Positions 38,989 through 50,513 of a DNA stretch of 64,000 bases are shown piece after piece. The number at the start of each line of letters is the position of its first letter. Position 1 is the first letter of the stretch. Below the pieces are notes generated by a model. That model was not told the DNA's origin. It searched no databases and saw only the letters and a list, made by a program, of their open reading frames with translations. The translations under genes and the position numbers were made by a program. Origin of the DNA: Lantana camara (lineage: Eukaryota > Streptophyta > Magnoliopsida > Lamiales > Verbenaceae); assembly GCA_037501455.1 (NCBI GenBank), contig CM074858.1, positions 75,800,501 to 75,864,500 on the forward strand, given 5' to 3'.

Positions 38989-38997
38989 CGGTGGTGC

Positions 38998-39081
38998 TTA
39001 TGGTTGGGGTGGAGGCGTAGGAGATCGATCATGATGACGACGGTGTCCGGGAGATCTCTCACGGTGTCTACGCGGAGGCAT
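38998..39081 (-). pseudogene. B2 gag N-terminal fragment
   Basis: ATG at 39079-39081 opens the same basic MPPRRHRERSPGHRRHH start as B1 and is closed after 27 codons by TAA (38998-39000), one C-to-T change from the B1 codon. Confidence 0.85.
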
Positions 39082-39275
39082 CCTGTTCAAGAAATACTGA
39101 AATGCATGTTATTTTTAGTCCATGCATGCAAGTGCAATTAATTCGATCAAAATTCAAAATTTAAAGCACACAAGCACGTAAAAAATGCATATGCAACACA
39201 TTGACAAGTTGTTCCTAAAGCCGAACGACCTAACTGACTCAACACGACACTAGAGCCCGGGTTTTGCAACCCTAA

Positions 39276-39287
39276 GCTCTGATACCA
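39276..39287 (-). other. Primer-binding site, unit B2
   Basis: Minus-strand TGGTATCAGAGC, 8 nt from the right LTR of B. Confidence 0.92.
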
Positions 39288-39631
39288 CATAAGGATGTAG
39301 CACCCGAGCGTAAGGTACCACATCCCCCGCACCGTGACCCGACCCGTATATGAAATGGAAGTCCATACACGTGCCAAATCCACGGCGAACGAGGACACAA
39401 CACACACGCTATGCTAGGCGGGACTAACCCTTAAACCAATCAGTTCAAGATAACTTAAAATCAGAGTTAAAATAAAATTCGCGGAAGCAAGAATAACATA
39501 GCAAATACAATGAGCCACCAAGCTCCAAAAATAGATATACAAAAGCACTCGAATATCCAACGGCACTCACGGCCTACAAAATCATAACGCTCCAAGCATA
39601 AACTATAATCATATACAAAAATAATGAGAGT

Positions 39632-39749
39632 ATGAAAGTATGAGACTGAAAAGAAGTGCTAAACATAAATGCAAGACCTAGACGACTTGTATGAAAATAT
39701 GAGACTGAAAAGAAGTGCTAAACATAAATGCAAGACCTAGACGACTTGT
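39632..39749 (-). repeat. 59 bp tandem duplication in right LTR of B
   Basis: Two copies starting ATGAAA(G/A)TATGAGACTG at 39632 and 39691 differ at one site. The middle LTR has one copy (near 22630) and the left LTR has most of it deleted. Confidence 0.9.
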
Positions 39750-41357
39750 ATTCCCGCCTAGCACTCCTATACCTGCACAAACAACTGAAAACAACCGGGT
39801 TCAGTCTAAAAGAGACTGGTGGGTATAAAAACGGGTATAAAATATATAATATCGCATAAATTAAACACATACATGCAAGCCCTAATCCCGTGTGAAGTTT
39901 AATAAGACTTTACCAAGTGGTTAAAACAAAAGGAAACATCAACGGGATTACGACGTTCATATTCGTTCATAAATGTTCTTAAGGGTTTATGGCCCGGCGA
40001 GTGGGCGTGCACAATCTCCAACCTACTCCTCGTGTAATCATAATTAATTATTCAGTCATTCGTTATCATACATAAATTCTTTGGTGCTCATAAATACATG
40101 ATCATAATCATTCATATACTCCTTCTTCCTCCGGGTGGTGGACGGGCTTGCAAGACCCGGCCACCGGTTCATACATAGGCCAATGGGGGTACATGAATCC
40201 CCCAAGGGCACTCAGCTCCCATTCCTCGCTAAAACTCCTAGCGAGGGTCGGTATCACCGTAGTTTGGTTGGAACTAGTATATGGGATCCCCGTCAGCCCT
40301 TGCTTCCTCGGTTAGTCACATATACTAAGTCCCGGGGCCCGTGCAATCATAAATCATAATTATCTCGCCAAACATATGGTAGGATTCATAAATAAAAGAA
40401 AGGGGGTCATAAGTTTGAAATTATTTACCCGAAATGACTCGATATATATAAATATACAATTTTGGCTTAAAACTTTACACATAAGGAATATATATGGTTG
40501 TTTTAACTAATAGAAGAAAAAACCCACCTTTTCCAAAGCAAAAGAAAGGCACAAGCGTCTCAAGGCTCGCCCTCGTCTCCGACCAAACCCGAATCTGTGC
40601 AAAAGAAAAGGTATGAGACTCAATGACCACATATGACGCTCGGCAATGAAGTGCATATGACATGAATGCATAATTGATCATATTATATCAATAAGATGTT
40701 TATGTGCACTATTAAGAGATTTAAATCATATAATCATTCATTCGTTCATATATTTCATTCAATTTCATAAGTTCATAAATTCATATAAATTTCATAAATT
40801 CATAAATTCATAATATTCATAAATTCATATCAATTTCATAAATTCATAACGCATATCAATTAATCTAAAATCCAATTAATAAGCCTAACACATATTATTC
40901 AAATTCACATTTAGGAATAAAATAAATAAAACGTTCAATCAAAAGTCAGTAGAATAAATACGCGAAATAGAATTCAATTAATTTCAATAATTAAATTAAA
41001 TCAAATAATATTTAAAATATATAATAAATATATATAATATAATATATAATAAACATATATAATATATATATATAATAATATATATATATATACACGTACA
41101 CACACACACATGCATGCATAAATCACATATATACTTCATATATATAAATATAACCCATGCATGCAATATATATACTATATATATTATATACATGCATGCA
41201 AAATAAGTAACAAACACACACAAATACATATATATATATACACAGCCACACACATGCATGCAAGAACACCACACACGCAGCACACACCCAGCAGCCATGC
41301 AACCAAAACAGCAGCAGCAGTTAAAGAAGAAGCAGTAGAGAAAACCAGAAAAACGGG

Positions 41358-41482
41358 GTGACACCCCTGTGTCACCTCCAAAGCCTGGACCGAGACACCC
41401 CCGTGTCTCGGTACAGCAGCTCCAGCCCACACAGCACCCCCGTTCCTCGCTGGAACGGGCAGAAATGGCACCCCCGTGCCAC
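41358..41482 (-). promoter_or_regulatory. Palindrome cluster in right LTR of B
   Basis: Same elements as in the other B LTRs. The first palindrome reads GTGACACCCCTGTGTCAC, a CpG change at its centre. Confidence 0.7.
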
Positions 41483-43167
41483 GAACCAGAATATCTGGAA
41501 CAGACAGCAAAATACGCAGAAAACAGAGCAGGAAAAAGGCAGCCATTTCCAGAAAGAAAGAAGGCAACAAAGCAAGGCATAAATGGCAACAAAACTCAAC
41601 ACAACACAAGCTAAAAGACTAAGAGAGCTGACAGCAAAAGCATGAAGGAATATCAGCAGTTTTGACAGCAAAAACTAGCGTAAAAAACAGGGCAAAACGC
41701 GAAGAAAAACAGGGCATGCTTGCGTTCAATAAATCCGATTAAGTTCAGGTCCATAAGTCCATCAAATGTGCAGCAAAATATCATGTATTCAACAAGTAAA
41801 TCAGTTCCAAAAGTGATCAATCAAGACAACAACCATACGTGACCTTCATGTGGATTTTCTCAAAGATGTCATAAATGATATATCATAAATACCTCAACAA
41901 CCACGAAATCAATGACCATAAATGACATGAGGATGTCAAAACAATCAATCTCAAGCTTGGAATCAATCAAAATCATTGAGAATCGAAGAAGATCAAGAAT
42001 TTGCCCAAAATCTCTTATTCTCGGAAATTGCCCAGAAAATCATGAAACCATGCTCAAAATCATGAATGAAAGGATGAAAATGATCAGAATTAAACATACA
42101 ATACAACCCTAAGCTTACCTTGTTGATTGGTTGAAGTTTGGATGAGATTTGAGCTCCAAAATCTCCAAGGATGGAAGGTTACGGGACTGGAATGAAAAAC
42201 AGTAGCTTTGGTTGAGTTTTGGGGATTGTGAGAGAATAATCTCGGTCAAGGCTTGTTATGTCATGATAGATGGTTGAGTTAGGGTTTCAAAGAATCAAAC
42301 CATGGTTAATTTGGTTATGGTTTGGGCAAGATATGGCTGATTTTGTACAACAAGGTCAAGTTGGTCTCCGTTTCGTTTTTCGGTTGGATTTCGGAGTTTC
42401 AAACGACTTAGGAAAAATGTACGGCTAAGTTTACTAAACTCGAATTTTCGTTACGAGTTCAGCGGAGTTGACGGAACTCGAATCCGAGTTCCCGAGCTCA
42501 AGATATTAAATTCGGAACCAAGGGTACGCTAAGTGCTCGTTAGCTCCCGTTTTGGTTCCTCGAAACAAATTAAATCCGTTAACATATCAAATGAATTCGA
42601 AAACATAAATTGAGCATAAAATCATGTTCATAACACATATATGTACGACATATTACAAAATCGTGGCAATTTGATATCATATCATATAAGAACGAAGCAC
42701 AAAATAAACGAACAAACTCATACATGCAATTCATGCATAAATTATGAAATTCCATGAAAAATTCAACCAAATCCATGCATAAATAATTCCCATGCAAAAA
42801 TTAAATAAAATTCATGCAATAATAATTCCCATGCAAAAATTATGATTTTCATGCATAATTATATTTTTCAACGTATAAATATATATTTGAATAATTAACT
42901 AATTAAAACATGATTAATTAACATAACATATAATTAGCATAATCATTAAATTAATAATAAAATAATTAAACATATATATATATATATAATACGAAATATA
43001 TATATATAATTAATAATATTAAAATAAGATAATATAATATAATATAATATAATAAAATAATAACAATTATAATAAAATTAAATATAAAACACGTAAAAAC
43101 AATTAATTCGCGTAATTTGGTAAACACATATGTCGTACCTTTATGTCTGAAAAGTCGGGGCGCTACA

Positions 43168-43611
43168 AAATTGCATAACCTTTCAAGGACTCAATTGATC
43201 AATTCCCAAAGCTTTCCATCCTTAGTTGCTTGACTTAAAGAGTTGAGGGACTAAAGTGCAATTTATACATTTCACTTAAATCAAGGATGGTGATTCACGT
43301 ACATAGCTTCCCCAAGCTTCTTCAATCATTTTTATCCCAAAAATCACCATAGCGGGAATTCGAGTCATAGGTCTTGCATTCGTCTCTAGCTCTTGTATTT
43401 TTGGGTCTTACACTTGCATACGCTATTTTCGACTTTTGTATATGAATATTGATGTGGAGCGTACATGTTTCGGGCGTGACGGCATGTGAATGATGTATAT
43501 GAATTATTTTTGGAGCTTGAATGCTCATTGTATATATATATGATGCATGTTCGTTTATTGCTTCCGCTTTAATTTTTAACTCTGATTTATGGTTCAAGGG
43601 TTAGTCTCGCC
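43168..43611 (+). repeat. LTR C, segment 2
   Basis: It begins with the second AAATT copy and continues the LTR cut at 13819. From about 43352 (GAATTCGAGTCATAGG) it matches the 3' part of LTR A in reverse complement, whereas the part before has no match there. A large middle section typical of the family is missing at this joint. Confidence 0.65.
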
Positions 43612-45572
43612 TGTTGGAAAACACGAATCAGAAAGCAGCGGAATTTAAAAATTTTCCCAACAAAAGGATCTAGGACTCGCAATCGTGTAACCAAATTCGT
43701 AAAGATAGAAAACTTACTTTTCTTTTATTCTTTCTTGAAGCGTTTCAAGCCACCCAAGAACGCTCTTCTCGCGGCTTGATCCCCTCTCCTTGGTAAAGCT
43801 CGAATCTTCAAACTTCTAACTTGAAGTCTCTAGAGAAAGTCCACCAACTTGATCACAATCTAACTAGTAAGGATGCTAGTTCTCTAGTTAGTGTTTAGGC
43901 TTAACCTAGGGTTTTATTTAATCTTGGAGAAAGGAAGGTGTTCAACACATGAACCAAAAGAATTGTCAATTAGCTCTAAAGGGGAGCATGAGCTCCCCTA
44001 TATATAGGAAAGGGAGAGGGACGGCCGAACCTATTCCTTGTTGGACAAGGATTTGGTTCCTCTCTCTCCTATTACTTGATCATCAAGTATTTTCCAACTT
44101 TGACTTTGAATTCTAATTCAAGTCAACTTTTAAGAGAGCTAAAAATATCCAAACTATTTTTGGATAATTTTATACTTTATTTATTATAAAATAAATAACT
44201 TATTTTTATCTAATTAATTAATTCGTAATTAATTAACTAGATTATTTTCTCCAAAATAAGACTTTCTTTTTAATTCAAAATTAAACCAAAGTCTATTAAA
44301 TAATTAACACATTTAATTATTTAATACATATATATATATATATAATATATACATTCACACGTGTGTGACACGTGTCACAGTGACACGTGTCACTCACGTG
44401 AGCCACACGTGTGATTTCACACGTGTGGAACCCTCTTGGCCCGATTAACTCGTCTAATCATTTTAAAGCCTCAACTCATGTAACCAAGTTGTTGTGTGTG
44501 ACCCTCTAGTTTCTCAATTCAATTAGCAGTGACCCTAATTAATTAATTCACTAATTAATTAATCAGTCCACAAATTAAACGACCATAGTCTAGCAACAGG
44601 TGTTTAACCCCTAGCTGAATTGGAATGTTCGGATTCGACAGAACCTTTAAGTCATTGATTCATGTGAGATACAATCCTCCTACTTACTATCTCTCAACTA
44701 AGATCTAGGGCAAGGGAATAATCAGAACCCTAATAATCCGGTCTTAAAGCTAAGTGCATTTCATATCCATTTGATCTCAATCCAAGAAACCCTTTTCTTG
44801 ATGTCTTGATCTACTGCCTTGGCCAAGGACTCCATATGGCATATGAATGACTTACACAATCAGAGATCACCTTGCAAATGCAAGTGTAGGTCCTTTCTTG
44901 ATTCTCATTCACTTTCATGAATCACTTGTGCAGCCCCAGCATAAGCCTTGAATCAGTTGTCTAAGGCGACACCCTTTAAAGCTTATACCTAAGACTACAG
45001 AGTTGACTCATAAAGTGACAAGGAACCTCAAGTCTAAGGATCAATTAATCACATCAATGACTCGTGAGATATTTCCTAATCTGGAAGTTTCCATTTCCTG
45101 AAATAGAAACTTCCTTTCCCATTTAGGAATGTTCTCACACGGGGCACCTCAGTGAACTTACTTATTAAAGTAAGCACCCTCATGTATCACGCACGTATCA
45201 ACTATACACTTTGCACCTCTATGAAACAAGGTGGTCCTTCTTAAGGGCGTGATCCCACAAGCAAGCCTTAGAGGAGTCAGGTTGACACTCCCACTGTCTG
45301 TAGGACTCATCGGCTTGGAGTATTTTACTAATCATGACTTATGTGACATAGGGCTCGTTTCATGAACCATTTCACCTAAATGGTCGAGTCCTAAAGTCAT
45401 CAGGATTAGGGGAGTTCTCATACATGCACAACTAAAGTAACCGCATACCAAACAAGAGCATATAAAGAAGTGTTGCCTCAATTCGTTATTTTATTCAAAG
45501 ATTATCTGTGATTACAATAAGGAAGAGCACAAAGCGGATATACAATCGGCTTTTAGGGCACTATTCCTAACA
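43612..45572 (-). mobile_element. Solo LTR, probably copia-type (1.96 kb)
   Basis: TG...CA termini (TGTTGGAAAAC at 43612, CCTAACA at 45572) lie between perfect TCGCC duplications (43607-43611 and 45573-45577). There is no internal region or frame. The minus orientation is preferred. There it begins TGTTAGGAATAGTGCCC, and a TATA box (43998-44006) lies about 390 nt before the 3' end with six CACGTG boxes upstream (44358-44425). A GGGGAGC/GCTCCCC hairpin (43981-43998) sits just after the TATA. Copia assignment rests on terminal sequence only. Confidence 0.8.
44358..44425. promoter_or_regulatory. Six G-box palindromes (CACGTG)
   Basis: CACGTG occurs at 44358, 44369, 44384, 44395, 44406 and 44420. 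Two of them sit in GTGACACGTGTCAC. In plants such boxes bind bZIP and bHLH factors. Placement upstream of the TATA box suggests a U3 enhancer. Confidence 0.75.
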
Positions 45573-45697
45573 TCGCCTAGCCTAGAGTGTGTGTGTATCC
45601 CTGTTCGTCGTGATTTTGCTCGGGTATGGATTGTCTATTTCATATTCGGGTCGGGTCTCGGTACGGGGGATGTGGTACCTTACGCTCGGGTGCTACA
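45573..45697 (+). repeat. LTR C, segment 3 (3' end)
   Basis: It resumes after the solo LTR with CGCCTAGCCTAGAGTGTG and ends GCTCGGGTGCTACA at 45697, nearly identical to the A LTR end. No primer site follows, so C is a solo or chimeric LTR. The flanks TTTTC (left) and TCTTA (right) do not match. Confidence 0.65.
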
Positions 45698-46388
45698 TCT
45701 TATTTCTTATTTTATGACTTGTATGATATGTATACATGTTATATGATGTGTTAAGCTTTGATACCTTATTTCTTCTTAATGGCTTGTATAAATTGTTTAC
45801 ATGTTATACTAGGTGCTATGTGTATTATTTGAATTCCTTAAATTAATTTAGTACGATTTATGGAAGTAATGAACTTAAATGAATTTGAATGATTCTTGAA
45901 ATGAATGTGTTGAATGTCTAAATGTCTTTGAAATATTAATCGTGTGCATGAACGATTCCTTGATATAGTATCATAATTTATGCATTCATAACCTATGTTA
46001 TCCCTATCATATATGGCTTATGGCTCGAATTAATGCAAGATATGAAAGATAACAAATGCGTGAATAAGAAACCACCCCGTATCAAACGTTGTGATGAATT
46101 ACTTGATTATATGGCCTCATGACATGAATTCTATTCCTTGTGCATCTCATATCATGATCAATACATTGTCGTGCATTATATATGGTACATTTGGAGTCTT
46201 GAGTCTCACGAATTCATTGGATTGTCCTTTGTACAGTTTTCTCCAGGGCGGAGATACCGGGTTCATAGGTTATTCTCAAGTCTTCTTTCTTCCTTGGTTT
46301 TGTCCGGTAAGGTGTAACAGGTGGGTTTCTCTTCTATTAGATAAAACAGACCCGATATATTCTAATGTGTATATTTCAAGCCAAAGGT

Positions 46389-46438
<50 letters not shown>

Positions 46439-47197
46439 GTCGTTTTCAAGGAGTCTATGATTTTGATTGTAAACCTTTTTTCTTTTATGAATACTTACCG
46501 ATTGTTTTGGCGAGGACATGATTGATTGCACGGGCCCAGGGACTTGGTACATATGGCTATCCGGGGAGGCAAGGGCCGACGGTGATCCCGTATGCTAGTC
46601 CCATATCGTAGCGTTGATACCAGCCCTCGCTATGAGTTTTAGTGGGGAATGGGAGCTAAGTGCCAATTGGGGAATTCATGTAACCCCATTGGTCAATGAT
46701 TGGGTGGTCGGGTCTTTCTAACCCGTCCACCACCCGGAGGAAGAAGGTGTAATTGTTAATGCATGAACGAATGATAATGATTGAATGATCAAAAGAATGA
46801 AATGATTGTCGCATGATCGCTAATGAATGAAGTTTTGCACACACGAGGTGTAGGTTGGAGATTTTACCCCCCCTCTCCGACGGGCTCACATTTTGACCGA
46901 TTGAATGATTGAATTAAACTGATTGTTGTAATCTCGAGCGTTGTTTTATTTTCTTTTCACCCACTTGGGAAATATTCAAAAAACCTCGCACGGGATTATA
47001 ACTTGCATGCCTAGATGTTTAAATTCTACAGTATTATATTAATATGCCTATTTTATACCCACCAGTCTCCTATAGACTGAACCCAGATTGTTTTGAGTTT
47101 TCATGCAGGTTTGGAGTGCTAGGCGGGAAGTCGAGTCTGTTAAGTCTTTCGGTTAATCAGAGTCGGTTCATATGCATATTGTATCATGATTAGTTTA
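45698..47197 (+). repeat. 3' LTR of element G, segment 2
   Basis: It continues LTR G past the C/B insertion. It has an exon-like cassette at 46237-46311 (acceptor CCTTTGTACAG), a (TA)n run at about 46390-46435, GGGCCCAGGG and AAGGGCCGACGG blocks, and a CAGTC/GACTG stem (47063-47079) before TTTTCATGCAG. It is interrupted at 47197 by element H. Confidence 0.75.
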
Positions 47198-49875
47198 TGT
47201 AATGCCCCAATTTCAGGTACGTATGACATGTGTGATTTTGAGGGTTAGGATTTAATCTTAATTCTTTTACTTATTAAATTCCTACGTTTATGATAAATTG
47301 TGAAAATTTCATTCCAATATGTTTACGTGGAAATAAGTGAAATATGTGTCAATTCGGGATTTTGGTGTTACATGAATTAATTGTCTAGCCACGATTTAAT
47401 TACCTAATTGTCCTTAATTGCTCATTTCCTTTTATTTAAGGACTAAATTGCATCAAAGTTTCTTGGACTAAATTGATTATTCTTTAATCCTTTCATCCTT
47501 AATTGCATGATTCATTAATCTTGGAGGATTTAATTGCAATTTCATGGATTTCATCAAAATCAAGAAATGAATTACGTGATATAATTGCTTCCTTATCTCA
47601 TTCATTTCATTCTTCATCAAAACATATATATGTTTGCTTCCTTGCTCCACCGAACCTAAACCTCCATGGAAGGGAGAGGAATTTCATCATTTCAAGCTAG
47701 TTTTCTGGAGAAATTTACAAGCTTCGAAGCTCTTTCATCATCATCATCATCTCTTCTCATCTCATCTCTTTCTTTCAAGGTAGCCATGGATATAAATATG
47801 ATTTCTTGAAATTTATATACAAAGCTAGGGTTAAGATTTCCATGTAATAGCTTGTTTATATGATGCTGGGAGCATGATTCTAAGCTTTAGAATTGAATTG
47901 ATGCGTGAAATCTTGAGAAATATAGGATTATGTGGTGAATTCATATGTGAGCTAAAGTTGATGATTTGGGATGATCAAGCATGAAACAAGTGTTTCTATA
48001 GGGTTTTATTGCACTATAAGTATGTGTGTATGTTTCCCTTCCTGAATGATAACATATGAGATAGAATTATAAGCGTTTATGAAGCTTAGTTGGTGAATTC
48101 GTACTTCCCCTGTTCTTCGTCCCCTGCTTCTGCATCTTCCCCTGTGATTAGGGAACGGCCGTTCCCATTGATTTGAATTATGTGCAGGCGGCGAGGAGGG
48201 GAACGACCGTTCCCACTTTGTCTCACAGACGGGAACGGCCGTTCCCATCTTCGGGGAGCATTTCGGGACTGGGGAACGGCCCTTCCCATTTTTCACTAAA
48301 GCCTGGAACGGCCGTTCCCAGCCCTCTGGAAGTGCAGAAAGTTTATGCACAAAATTACATTTTTAGCCCCTCGATCCAATGGCTTATTTGACCCCAAATT
48401 GTGATTATATAAATGATTACATGCCAAAACGTGATATTTGCATGCTACATTGTTTATTGCATGATGTCTCGTACTTGATCAAGCCGTGCATCGTAATTGG
48501 TACCATTGTCGAGTTTAGTCTCACGAATGCATGTATATTTCCATTTCTTGTTCAGTTACTCTCCAGGGAGGAGATTGTCGAGCATGAGCACGTTCACGCA
48601 ATCACGAGTCGTGTGTCGCCTGTCAGGTGAGGTTTAATTGCTAGTTACTTAGAACCCGTATAACCTTATGTGACTTTTGGGCCAAAAGAGATATAAACAT
48701 ATAATGGTAAGTGTTTCTGAACTATCCAGTCGTGTTCTTTAAAAGAAAACCGTGTTCCTTGAAAGCAAGTCATGTTCTTTACCAGTAAATCATGTATTTA
48801 TTGAAAACAAGTCATGTTCATGAGAAGCAATCGTGTATCATGTTACAAGCAAGCCATGTATCGTGTTATCGTGTTACCGTGATCGTGTTTGGCGAATCAT
48901 CGTGTATCGTGTATCGTGTTTATGGGCCCGAGGGTGAGTGTTTGAGCCAACCGGGGAAGCATAGGGCTGACGGGTAACTCACAACACCTCTGTCAAACCG
49001 TGGGGATGCCCCCTGAATCCACTAGGAGGTTTGGTGGAGGAAGGAGTCCCGTACGTGGGAGTCATATTCCCGACGTGCAATGTGATATCGTGGGTGGTTC
49101 GGGCCTTGCAAAGCCACCACCATTGGAGAAAGGAGAATTTCGTGTTATTGATCGTGTGCACTATAATGACTTGTGTGAGAACCTAATTAAATGAAAGAGT
49201 AATTCTTGTTCACTGTCAAGGTTGGTTGGAGATCGTGCACGCCTCTCGCCGGGGCCACTGAAAGTTAAAATAACCGTGATTATCGTGTTAAACCTGATAG
49301 TTGTAATCTCGGGCGAGTCCTTGATATTCTTGCACTTATATTATTGTTAGTATTATTTTAGTTACAAAAACCTTACCCGAGGTTATAACTTGCATGTTAT
49401 TTGCGCTAATATATATGTATGCCGCTCACTCAGTCTTCCATAGACTGACGCCTCCACCTTTCAGGTTCTTGCAGGTGCACGCTAGGCGGGAGTCGAGTCG
49501 TGTCAAGTCCAGTCCATGTAGTCGAGTCTAGCATGGTGCATTTTACTTGTTTATTCATTTATTGTGCAAAGGAGTTATGTTTAAGGTTAAATGTTATTTA
49601 TATTCAAAGATGATAATATATTGATATGTGAGGCTGGAACATATTTGACTTGGTAAATGAGAAATGTCGTGACATGTTGAATAATTATATTTGATAAGTG
49701 AACAGTTTATGCTTCCGCTTTCACTCGTGCATGTATACATTAATCCCGCCTAGCTTGTCGTTTATTGCATTGTCACCTGTTCGCTATAGGTTAGTTCATG
49801 TACGGATTGCCCGTTTCGTATGTGGATTGACCTATAGTGCGGGGGTGTGGCACCTCCACATGTAAGGGTGCTACA
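47198..49875 (+). repeat. 5' LTR of element H
   Basis: TGTAATGCCCCAATTTCAGG to AAGGGTGCTACA, 2678 bp. Donor-like CAAG/GTAGCC at 47779/47780, palindromes 48151-48320, exon-like cassette 48556-48626 (acceptor TTTCTTGTTCAG, donor TGTCAG/GTGAGG), CAGTC/GACTG stem 49431-49447. Confidence 0.92.
48151..48320 (+). promoter_or_regulatory. Cluster of GGGAACGGCCGTTCCC palindromes, LTR H (left)
   Basis: Five sites (GGGAACGGCCGTTCCC, GGGAACGACCGTTCCC and similar). The right LTR has a sixth at its start (51706), so about 40 bp was lost here or gained there. Confidence 0.8.
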
Positions 49876-49882
49876 TCTAAGG

Positions 49883-49894
49883 TGGTATCAGAGC
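49883..49894 (+). other. Primer-binding site, element H
   Basis: TGGTATCAGAGC, 7 nt after the 5' LTR. Confidence 0.92.
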
Positions 49895-50232
49895 CCGGTT
49901 GCAAAACCGAGGTTCTCGTGTCGTGTCGTGTCGAGTCTAGGTCGAACGGCGTAGGAATTATTTGGTAACTTGTGTATTGCATTCATTCTTGTCATTAATT
50001 GCTCATTAATTGACTTTATGTACCGTGAAATTTATGTGATCAACTTGTCTACGTGGATCTTGTGAAATTAATTGTTATATTTTGTTTCATAAATTGCTCC
50101 TAAGTGTGACACGTGCATTGGCGTCTTCACCGGTATGCATGATTTCGTGATTCTTGTTAGCAAACATCCATCCGGTTTTTCCGAATGAAGTTAAGTGGGA
50201 ACATTTGGACATCCACTCCGGACTTCGGAAGG

Positions 50233-50275
50233 CTTAAGAAAGAAAATTTTCATTTTCTTTCTTAAGGGGGAGAGA
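50233..50275 (+). promoter_or_regulatory. Internal hairpin plus second polypurine tract, element H
   Basis: CTTAAGAAAGAAAAT (50233-50247) and ATTTTCTTTCTTAAG (50252-50266) are perfect 15 bp inverted repeats around TTTC. The right arm runs straight into AAGGGGGAGAG. Confidence 0.65.
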
Positions 50276-50437
50276 CGGCCAAGGAACTAATTTAAGGAAT
50301 CAAGTGTCAACTGCACTACCACAATGAAGAATTTTAATCCACGGTGAACGGTACACTTGAACAAGCATATCACGTGCATCATATATTTCATTATTGTTAC
50401 CTTTAATTTCTTGTTAGTTGGTTTTAAGTTGTTAGTC

Positions 50438-50513
50438 AAGAGACGGGGTTCTCTTGGTACTTGTGTGAGAGACGGGGTTCTCTCGTTGGTTGTTAGAGAG
50501 ACGGGGCACTCTC
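50438..50513 (+). repeat. Three GAGAGACGGGG hairpin repeats in element H
   Basis: AAGAGACGGGGTTCTCTT, GAGAGACGGGGTTCTCTC and GAGAGACGGGGCACTCTC, spaced about 29 bp. Confidence 0.85.

Larger units (their letters stand above)
13820..43167 (-). mobile_element. Element B: tandem LTR-internal-LTR-internal-LTR Ty3/gypsy element
   Basis: Three LTRs (13820-17520; 22293-24049 plus 32503-34524; 39296-43167) enclose two full internal regions, each with primer site, gag-pol and polypurine tract, all on the minus strand. AAATT is present once at each outer end (13815-13819 and 43168-43172), and no target duplication separates the two units. The middle LTR therefore serves as 5' LTR of unit B1 and 3' LTR of unit B2. 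The chromodomain-like tail and long LTRs place it in Tekay/Del. Element I (24050-32497) is nested in the middle LTR. Confidence 0.9.
39296..43167 (-). repeat. LTR of element B, right (5' LTR of unit B2)
   Basis: 3872 bp ending GGGGCGCTACA at 43167, followed by the AAATT duplication. It contains a 59 bp tandem duplication (39632-39749) and palindromes at 41358-41482. Very similar to the middle LTR. Confidence 0.92.

Noticed and set aside
46390..46435. (TA)n tract as a replication origin or matrix attachment site
   Set aside because: Simple repeat in an LTR. No further signal supports such a role.
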